This document shows, in pieces, positions 55,325 to 64,000 of a DNA stretch of 64,000 bases. Within the stretch, counting starts at the first letter, position 1. Every line of letters begins with the position of its first letter. A model generated the notes under the pieces. The model saw nothing but the letters and a program-made list of their open reading frames with translations, searched no databases and was not told the DNA's origin. The DNA lies in NCBI GenBank assembly GCA_020171895.1, contig JAIVAN010000005.1:310001-374000 (forward strand). Direction: 5' to 3'. Position numbers and translations under genes: made by a program. The stretch is from Bacillus timonensis (lineage in GTDB: Bacteria; Bacillota; Bacilli; Bacillales; Bacillaceae_L).

Positions 55325-55538
55325 GTGTTAAAAAAACCGAAAGGGATGATTCATTATCCAATTAAATCTAAATTATACGACCGAAATGGAAAAAGCCATG
55401 TACCAAGCCCACGGAATTGGGTATGAGGTGTATAGTCGTAAATTTGATGAACGATTAAAGGTAGAGAAAAAGCGAGAACAAGATTATATTCAAGGTCAAA
55501 TGATTGTAGCGAATTTAGATCGTAAAATTCACTCATAA
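55325..55538 (+). pseudogene. Broken small gene of unknown function
   Basis: A GTG at 55325, 8 bases after AGGA, opens a 33-codon frame: MLKKPKGMIHYPIKSKLYDR then NGKSHVPSPRNWV, ending at TGA 55412-55414. Just before that stop, another frame reads GYEVYSRKFDERLKVEKK and REQDYIQGQMIVANLDRKIHS to 55538. Both look protein-like and join well at a GGG tract near 55410 if one base is missing. The start pattern (IHYP, then RNWGYE) faintly recalls the N terminus of RecU-type resolvases, but the remnant is far too short to claim that. An ATT or ATG (55353 or 55386) start for the second frame alone is an alternative. Confidence 0.35.
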
Positions 55539-55578
55539 TTCTCTAAAATAAATAAATGATTAAATCATGATACGGAAA

Positions 55579-55613
55579 CAAAAAACCAGTTTTTGCTGGT
55601 TTTTTGTTTTTTT
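55579..55613 (+). terminator. Terminator upstream of suf
   Basis: AAACCAG and CTGGTTTTTTG form a short stem with a T run. The remaining 55614-55864 is AT-rich and presumably holds the suf promoter, which I cannot place confidently. Confidence 0.8.
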
Positions 55614-55864
55614 CCGAGTTTCTTCATATTATATAGTTGTTTTTTGTGCTGTTATAGAATGGATTTAGAAATTTAGAGAAAAATAATAGTTGATACATAA
55701 TAATTCTCATTTAGCATCCTAAAAATGATAGGATTAATCGTGTTCAAAAAGTTGCTATCACTTTTCATTTGTTATAAGATTGTAATGAGAATAAATTGAG
55801 AATTAAATTTGTATAGTAATTAATCACTATAAAAAATTTTTTTCGTTTAATTGGAGGTATTGTA

Positions 55865-56650
55865 ATGTCAGGTTCAACTTTATTAATTAAAGATCTTCAT
55901 GTATCGATTGATGGCAAAGAGATTTTAAAAGGTGTAAACCTTGAAATAAAAGGTGGAGAAATCGCCGCAATAATGGGGCCAAATGGTACAGGTAAATCTA
56001 CATTATCATCTGCTATTATGGGTCATCCAAAATATGAAATTACACAAGGTTCAATTCATCTTGATGGTGAAGATGTATTAGAAATGGAAGTCGACGAACG
56101 CGCTCGTGCTGGCCTTTTCTTAGCTATGCAATATCCAAGTGAAATTGCTGGAGTTACTAATGCTGATTTTCTTCGTTCAGCTATTAATGCAAGAAGAGAA
56201 GAAGGCGATGAAATCTCTTTAATGAAGTTTATCCGTACAATGGATAAAAACATGGAATACTTAGAGATGGATCCAGATATGGCTCAACGTTATTTAAATG
56301 AAGGGTTCTCTGGTGGAGAAAAGAAACGAAATGAAATTTTACAATTAATGATGATTCAGCCTAAAATTGCAATTTTAGATGAAATTGACTCAGGTCTAGA
56401 TATTGATGCGTTAAAAGTTGTTTCAAAAGGAATCAACGAAATGCGTGGAGAAGATTTCGGTTGCTTAATTATCACTCACTATCAACGTTTATTAAACTAT
56501 ATTACTCCTGATAAAGTTCACGTAATGATGCAAGGTCGCGTAGTGAAGTCAGGTGGACCTGAGCTTGCTCAACGATTAGAAGCAGAAGGTTATGATTGGA
56601 TTAAACAAGAATTAGGTATTGAAGATGAAACTGTAGGTCAAGAAGCGTAA
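55865..56650 (+). CDS. sufC: Fe-S cluster assembly ATPase SufC
   Basis: SufC is the ATPase of the SufBCD scaffold. The 261-residue protein has Walker A GPNGTGKST (about 38-46), FLAMQYPSEIAGV, the signature FSGGEKKRNEILQLMM (about 153-168) and Walker B IAILDEIDSGLD. TTGGAGG precedes the ATG. It is the first gene of sufCDSUB, the usual Bacillus order and an essential pathway there. Confidence 0.97.
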   Translation: MSGSTLLIKDLHVSIDGKEILKGVNLEIKGGEIAAIMGPNGTGKSTLSSAIMGHPKYEITQGSIHLDGEDVLEMEVDERARAGLFLAMQYPSEIAGVTNADFLRSAINARREEGDEISLMKFIRTMDKNMEYLEMDPDMAQRYLNEGFSGGEKKRNEILQLMMIQPKIAILDEIDSGLDIDALKVVSKGINEMRGEDFGCLIITHYQRLLNYITPDKVHVMMQGRVVKSGGPELAQRLEAEGYDWIKQELGIEDETVGQEA

Positions 56651-56667
56651 GCGTTAGGGGGATTAAA

Positions 56668-59636
<2,969 letters not shown>

Positions 59637-59682
59637 TAATGTATTTACTACTATATCACCTCTAGATTGGAGTGAATCATAA

Positions 59683-61080
59683 ATGGCAAAGAAAATGCCT
59701 GAAATCGGCGATTATAAGTATGGCTTTTCGGATAAAGATGTATCGATTTTCCGCTCAAAGCGTGGCTTAACAAAAGAAATCGTTGAAGAGATTTCTAGAA
59801 TGAAAAGCGAACCACAATGGATGTTAGATTTCCGTCTTAAATCACTAGAACACTTTTACAATATGCCAATGCCTCAATGGGGTGGCGATTTACAGAGTCT
59901 TAATTTCGACGAAATTACCTACTATGTAAAACCATCTGAAAAATCTCAACGCTCATGGGATGAGGTTCCTGAAGAAATTAAAGCAACGTTTGATAAACTA
60001 GGTATTCCTGAAGCAGAGCAAAAATATCTTGCAGGTGTTTCTGCACAATATGAATCAGAGGTAGTTTATCATAACATGAAAGAAGACCTTGAAGAGTTAG
60101 GAATTGTCTTCAAAGATACAGATACTGCATTAAAAGAAAATGAAGATATTTTCCGTGAACACTGGGGTAAAGTTATTCCACCAACAGATAATAAGTTCTC
60201 TGCTCTAAACTCAGCAGTTTGGTCGGGTGGATCATTCATTTATGTACCTCCTGGTGTAAAAGTAGATACTCCTCTACAAGCATATTTCCGTATTAACTCT
60301 GAAAATATGGGACAATTTGAGCGTACACTCATTATCGTTGATGAAGGTGCACATGTTCATTATGTAGAAGGTTGTACGGCCCCTGTATATACAACGAACT
60401 CACTTCACAGTGCGGTTGTAGAAATTATTATTAAAAAAGATGCTTATTGCCGTTACACGACGATTCAAAACTGGGCAAATAACGTATTTAACCTAGTAAC
60501 AAAGCGTGCGGTTTGTGAAGCTAATGCTACAATGGAATGGATTGATGGTAACATCGGTTCAAAACTTACGATGAAATATCCTGCTGTCATCTTAAAAGGT
60601 GAAGGCGCACGAGGTATGACATTATCTATTGCAATTGCTGGTAAAGGTCAGCATCAGGATGCAGGAGCTAAGATGATTCACTTAGCACCTAATACTTCAT
60701 CTACGATTGTTTCTAAATCTATTTCAAAGCATGGTGGTAAAGTAACTTATCGCGGTATCGTTCATTTTGGACGAAAAGCAGATGGTGCTCGTGCGAATAT
60801 CGAATGTGATACGTTAATCATGGATAATCAATCAACTTCTGATACGATTCCATATAACGAGATTTTCAATGATAATATTTCATTGGAGCATGAAGCGAAG
60901 GTTTCTAAAGTTTCTGAAGAGCAACTGTTCTATTTAATGAGCCGTGGTATTTCAGAGCAAGAAGCGACTGAGATGATTGTAATGGGCTTTATTGAGCCAT
61001 TTACAAAAGAGCTTCCGATGGAGTACGCTGTTGAGATGAACCGACTAATCAAGTTTGAAATGGAAGGTTCGATTGGATAA
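59683..61080 (+). CDS. sufB: Fe-S cluster scaffold protein SufB
   Basis: SufB is the scaffold on which clusters are built. The 465-residue protein has [33 protein letters not shown] (a conserved Cys), [21 protein letters not shown] and [20 protein letters not shown]. It starts [15 protein letters not shown] with GGAGTG before the ATG. It is the last gene of the operon, with a terminator after it. Confidence 0.97.
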   Translation: MAKKMPEIGDYKYGFSDKDVSIFRSKRGLTKEIVEEISRMKSEPQWMLDFRLKSLEHFYNMPMPQWGGDLQSLNFDEITYYVKPSEKSQRSWDEVPEEIKATFDKLGIPEAEQKYLAGVSAQYESEVVYHNMKEDLEELGIVFKDTDTALKENEDIFREHWGKVIPPTDNKFSALNSAVWSGGSFIYVPPGVKVDTPLQAYFRINSENMGQFERTLIIVDEGAHVHYVEGCTAPVYTTNSLHSAVVEIIIKKDAYCRYTTIQNWANNVFNLVTKRAVCEANATMEWIDGNIGSKLTMKYPAVILKGEGARGMTLSIAIAGKGQHQDAGAKMIHLAPNTSSTIVSKSISKHGGKVTYRGIVHFGRKADGARANIECDTLIMDNQSTSDTIPYNEIFNDNISLEHEAKVSKVSEEQLFYLMSRGISEQEATEMIVMGFIEPFTKELPMEYAVEMNRLIKFEMEGSIG

Positions 61081-61090
61081 TACTAAATAT

Positions 61091-61131
61091 CAACAACTCG
61101 TTTGAGACTTACTCAGGCGGGTTGTTTTTTT
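61091..61131 (+). terminator. Terminator of the suf operon
   Basis: CAACTCGTTTGAG pairs imperfectly with CTCAGGCGGGTTG, then a run of seven T. The hairpin array begins eight bases after it. Confidence 0.85.
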
Positions 61132-61138
61132 ACATAAG

Positions 61139-61306
61139 CTACCCTGAGAATACAATTCGTTACAATCAACATGGGGTGTTAACCTACGTTGCAGGACTCT
61201 CGCTTTCCACGGGGCGCCACTTGAGCCTCCTCGGCCTTTGGCCTGTGGGGTCTCAAGCCCGGCGCATTTCCCGTAGGAGTCTCGGTCCTTCCACTACGGT
61301 TAACAC
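61139..61306 (+). repeat. Nested hairpin element R8
   Basis: The left flank is CTACCCTGAGAATAC. It has GTGTTAACC/GGTTAACAC ends, the GCGCC/GGCGC subtype with CTTGAG/CTCAAG, and tip GGCCTTTGGCC, in which the extra C-G pair extends the apical stem. The usual linker follows. Confidence 0.92.
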
Positions 61307-61398
61307 GAAGAATTACTAATGGCCAACATTCTATCAAAGTAAAAATTCAGTTCACATTTTCATCCTTCATGGTGCAAAGTCACAAATTGCATAGTAGT

Positions 61399-61567
61399 CT
61401 ACCCTGAAAATACAGTTTTTTACCCTCAACATGGGGTGTTAATCTGCGTTGCAGGAACCTCGCTTTCCGCAGGGCGCTTCTTGAGCCTCCTCGGCGTTTA
61501 CGCCTGTGGGGTCTCAAGCCTAGCGCATCTCCTGCTGGAGTCTCGGTCCTTCCACTCCGATTAACAC
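61399..61567 (+). repeat. Nested hairpin element R9
   Basis: It begins 260 bases after R8 and is of the GCGCT/AGCGC subtype, with GTGTTAATC/GATTAACAC ends and tip GGCGTTTACGCC. The following linker matches that after R6, including the ATACTAATATCCAACATTCT-type segment. Confidence 0.92.
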
Positions 61568-61658
61568 GGAAAAAATACTAATATCCAACATTCTAAGATC
61601 CAAGAAAAAATCGCATATTTTCATTTACCATGGTGCAATTCTCACATTGCATGGAAGT

Positions 61659-61708
61659 CTACCCTGAATATACGACACTCTACATGGGGTGTAAACCTTC
61701 GTTGCAGA
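61659..61708 (+). repeat. Truncated left end of the hairpin element
   Basis: CTACCCTGAATATAC, GGGGTGT and CGTTGCAGA are recognisable and then homology stops. As at 39970, the array ends with a left end lacking its hairpin body. Confidence 0.8.
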
Positions 61709-61765
61709 TACCCAGATTTTTCTCGGTGCTTTTTTAAAATAAAGTATAGATGTGAGGTGATTTCG

Positions 61766-62614
61766 TTGATATATGTTGGAGTGACTGGTTGGGGGGATCA
61801 TGATAGCTTGTATACGGCTGGCATATCTTCTGTTGATAAATTGAAGGAATATGGTGGTCATTTTCCGATAGTGGAAGTGGATTCGTCCTTCTATGCGATA
61901 CAACCGAAAAGGAATGTAGAAAGATGGGTGAAGGATACACCAACATCCTTTCAATTTATTGTTAAAGCTTATCAAGGGATGACAAGGCATTTACGTGGGG
62001 AAATTCCTTTTGAGACAAATGAGTCGATGTTTTCAGCTTTTATACAGTCTCTGCAACCTTATATTGAGACTAATAAATTAGCGATGGTTCTCTTCCAATT
62101 TCCACCATGGTATGATTGTAAACGTGAGAATGTTGATTACATCCGTTGGTGTAGAGAGAAGATGGGAGATATTCCTGTCGCCCTCGAATTTCGAAATCGA
62201 ACATGGTTTTCAGAAAAATACTACGATCGAACGATTCAATTTATGGAAAATGAAAACTGGATACATAGTATATGTGATGAACCGCAAGCAGGAGTGGGAT
62301 CGATTCCGACAGTATTAGTCCCAACAAATCTTGAAAAGACGCTGATTAGATTTCATGGAAGAAATGTACATGGATGGAGGAAACCGGCTGAAGGTAACTG
62401 GAGAGATGTTCGTTACTTATATCGCTACAATGAATTAGAACTGAATGAGTGGGTGAAGCATATAAGAGAACTTCAACGTTCATCTAAAGATCTTTATGTG
62501 CTTTTTAATAACAATTCAGCAGGAGACGCATCTGATAATGCCAAGCAGATGATTGATCTTTTGGGCATTGAGTATGATGGACTAGCACCAAGGCAATTAG
62601 ATTTTTTTAGTTAG
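61766..62614 (+). CDS. yunF: DUF72 family protein YunF
   Basis: The 282-residue DUF72 protein has a TIM-barrel-like fold: IYVGVTGWGDHDSLY at the start, then FPIVEVDSSFYAIQ, QFIVKAYQGMTRH and ALEFRNRTWF. The C-terminal YVLFNNNSAGDASDNAKQM is the family hallmark. The biochemical function is unknown. TTG 61766 is chosen over GTG 61757 because GAGGTGAT lies just upstream and homologues begin MIYVG. It precedes yunE and yunD, as in B. subtilis. Confidence 0.88.
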   Translation: MIYVGVTGWGDHDSLYTAGISSVDKLKEYGGHFPIVEVDSSFYAIQPKRNVERWVKDTPTSFQFIVKAYQGMTRHLRGEIPFETNESMFSAFIQSLQPYIETNKLAMVLFQFPPWYDCKRENVDYIRWCREKMGDIPVALEFRNRTWFSEKYYDRTIQFMENENWIHSICDEPQAGVGSIPTVLVPTNLEKTLIRFHGRNVHGWRKPAEGNWRDVRYLYRYNELELNEWVKHIRELQRSSKDLYVLFNNNSAGDASDNAKQMIDLLGIEYDGLAPRQLDFFS

Positions 62615-62729
62615 ATAGTGTTCGTTTTTAGTGAAGAGTATTACTTTCCACTTATTCTAAAACGGAAGCGCTATGTAACAAACATGCTTTCATTTCTCTT
62701 ATCCCTAATGAAAAGAGGTTTTTTAATAA

Positions 62730-63554
62730 ATGGAATGGTTAATATTACTTATGATTGGCCTGGTAGCTGGGACACTTGGAAGTTTAGTTGGCTTAGGTGG
62801 TGGAATTATAACAGTTCCTGCCCTTATTCTTCTAGCTTCAATTTTTCCTGCTTTCAAAGACTTAACTCCCCAAGTGGCTGTAGGCACTTCCTTAATAGTG
62901 ATTATATTTACTGGTTTATCATCTACCCTAGCATACATGAAACAAAGAACAGTTGATTATAATAGCGGACTTATTTTTTTTATTGGAAGTGGACCAGGTG
63001 GTATTTTAGGAGCATGGTTAAATAAATTTCTAGATGTAGCAACCTTCCAGCTATATTTCGGCTTGTTTATCATTTTTATTTCTATCCTGTTAATGATTAG
63101 AGGAAAGCTAAAGCCGATTAGAGAATATAAACCAAGTAAGTGGGTTTTAGTAAAAAGCTACCAGGATAGGGATGGGAAAGAAAAAACATATCAATTCCAT
63201 TTTGTTACTGCATTTGTGATTTCATTTGTTGTTGGAATGCTATCAGGACTATTTGGTATTGGTGGTGGATCGTTAATGGTTCCTGCCATGATATTATTAT
63301 TTTTATTTCCACCCCACATTGCTGTTGCAACTTCTATGTTTATGATTTTTTTATCATCAATGACTAGTTCATTAACACATATTTTATTAGGAAATATCAA
63401 TTGGTTATTTGCTTTTATTTTAGTACCTGGTGCTTGGTTTGGAGCCACACTAGGGGCTTATATCAATAAAAGGTTAAACAGTACAATCATTGTCTCGCTT
63501 TTGCGAATCATTTTGATCATTATAGGGATAAGGCTAATTATTCAAGGGTTATAA
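62730..63554 (+). CDS. yunE: Sulfite exporter TauE/SafE family permease YunE
   Basis: The 274-residue protein has eight or so membrane segments and duplicated TauE/SafE motifs: GSLVGLGGGIITVPALILL in the first half and GLFGIGGGSLMVPAMILLF in the second. The family exports sulfite or other sulfur-containing anions; the substrate here is not proven. AGAGG precedes the ATG at some distance. It lies between yunF and yunD. Confidence 0.9.
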   Translation: MEWLILLMIGLVAGTLGSLVGLGGGIITVPALILLASIFPAFKDLTPQVAVGTSLIVIIFTGLSSTLAYMKQRTVDYNSGLIFFIGSGPGGILGAWLNKFLDVATFQLYFGLFIIFISILLMIRGKLKPIREYKPSKWVLVKSYQDRDGKEKTYQFHFVTAFVISFVVGMLSGLFGIGGGSLMVPAMILLFLFPPHIAVATSMFMIFLSSMTSSLTHILLGNINWLFAFILVPGAWFGATLGAYINKRLNSTIIVSLLRIILIIIGIRLIIQGL

Positions 63555-63588
63555 TATCCCATTTTTTCTTCGATAGGGGTTGGACAGT

Positions 63589-64000
63589 TTGAAAAGGACT
63601 CTACATATATACCATACGAATGATTTACATAGTCATTTTGAAAATTGGCCTAAAGTCGTACAATACCTTAAAGTTCAACAACGTCTTCACAAAGATTGCG
63701 GAGAAGAGGTATTATTGTTTGATATTGGAGATCATTTGGATCGATCAAATCCTGTTACTGAGGCATCGGCAGGGAAAGCAAATAGCTACCTTCTTAGTCA
63801 GTTAGACTATGCCAATATTACAATTGGTAATAATGAAGGGATTACACTTTCGCATGAAGACTTAGACGCGTTATATCAAGATAGTAATCTTCAAGTGGTA
63901 CTTGCTAATTTACATATGAAAGATAATCAACCTCCAGCTTGGCTTAAGCCTTACGACATTCATCAGTTAAAGGATGGAACTTATATTGGCGTAATTGGAT
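63589..64000 (+). CDS. yunD: Metallophosphoesterase YunD (5'-nucleotidase-like), truncated by the window end
   Basis: Only the first 137 residues are visible, beginning LKRTLHIYHTNDLHSHFENW. The TNDLHSHF metal motif (Asp/His), FDIGDHLDRSNP (second metal motif, Asp) and TIGNNEG are typical of the 5'-nucleotidase/UDP-sugar hydrolase metallophosphoesterase N-terminal domain. The start is TTG 63589 with AGGGG 9 bases upstream. The rest lies beyond the window. Confidence 0.88.
   Translation, partial: MKRTLHIYHTNDLHSHFENWPKVVQYLKVQQRLHKDCGEEVLLFDIGDHLDRSNPVTEASAGKANSYLLSQLDYANITIGNNEGITLSHEDLDALYQDSNLQVVLANLHMKDNQPPAWLKPYDIHQLKDGTYIGVIG

Noticed and set aside
62618-62956. 112-codon frame overlapping the start of yunE
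   Set aside because: It is a shadow of the conserved TauE/SafE gene in another frame and lacks protein features.

Overview
The window looks like a chromosomal segment of a low-GC, endospore-forming Bacillaceae species. This rests on recognisable gene order and content, not on a database search. Gene order matches Bacillus subtilis as I remember it: secG-yvaK-rnr-smpB-ssrA at the left; yusV/yusU, fadM-yuzL-fadNAE, yusI-gcvH-yusG-yusF-yusE, yusD, metNPQ, yurZ-sufCDSUB and yunF-yunE-yunD on the right. Spore genes (a gerA-type germinant receptor operon, CotF-like coat proteins, yuzL) confirm a spore former.

Layout. 1-715: a tandem array of a 52-bp repeat before secG. 716-5419: secretion, esterase, RNase R, SmpB and tmRNA. 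5.6-13.4 kb: mixed accessory genes (orphan nagA, a VOC protein, a diguanylate cyclase, YwmB, a Met/His-rich membrane protein, a TVP38 protein, a miniature sirohaem-type protein, an aldo-keto reductase). 13.6-17.7 kb: copper operon csoR-copZ-copA plus a His-rich anchored protein, with CsoR-type operators. 18-21.4 kb: flavodoxin-like reductase, a frameshifted GNAT gene, a DD-carboxypeptidase, and a rhodanese-like/cstR pair with its own operator. 21.5-25.7 kb (minus strand): a ykoT/ykoS-like pair and a membrane-anchored subtilase. 26-29.7 kb: the germination operon. 30.9-37.3 kb: a Fur-controlled siderophore uptake locus (yfiY facing yfiZ-yfhA-yusV-reductase) followed by a small unusual-start gene and yusU. 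37.6-38.3 kb: coat proteins. 38.5-46 kb: fatty-acid oxidation genes behind a FadR box. 46-50 kb: small yus genes and an MFS transporter. 50.2-54.7 kb: two SAM-I riboswitches controlling metY and metNPQ. 55.8-61.1 kb: suf Fe-S assembly operon. 61.7-64 kb: yunF, yunE and a yunD that runs off the window.

The least explained content is repetitive intergenic DNA. Nine full copies and two stubs of a ~160-bp nested hairpin element lie at five sites. They form tandem units of about 250-260 bp and show paired base changes that keep stems intact. Three copies lie between a predicted Fur-controlled promoter and the siderophore permease genes, so they probably sit in that operon's leader. A second hairpin repeat family ends at, and supplies, the stop codon of a coat gene. 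A third repeat is the 52-bp array at the left edge. Other oddities are a GerC-type protein with no lipobox cysteine, possible ATT initiation, a candidate 12-codon leader peptide before an MFS gene, and a broken small gene upstream of suf.
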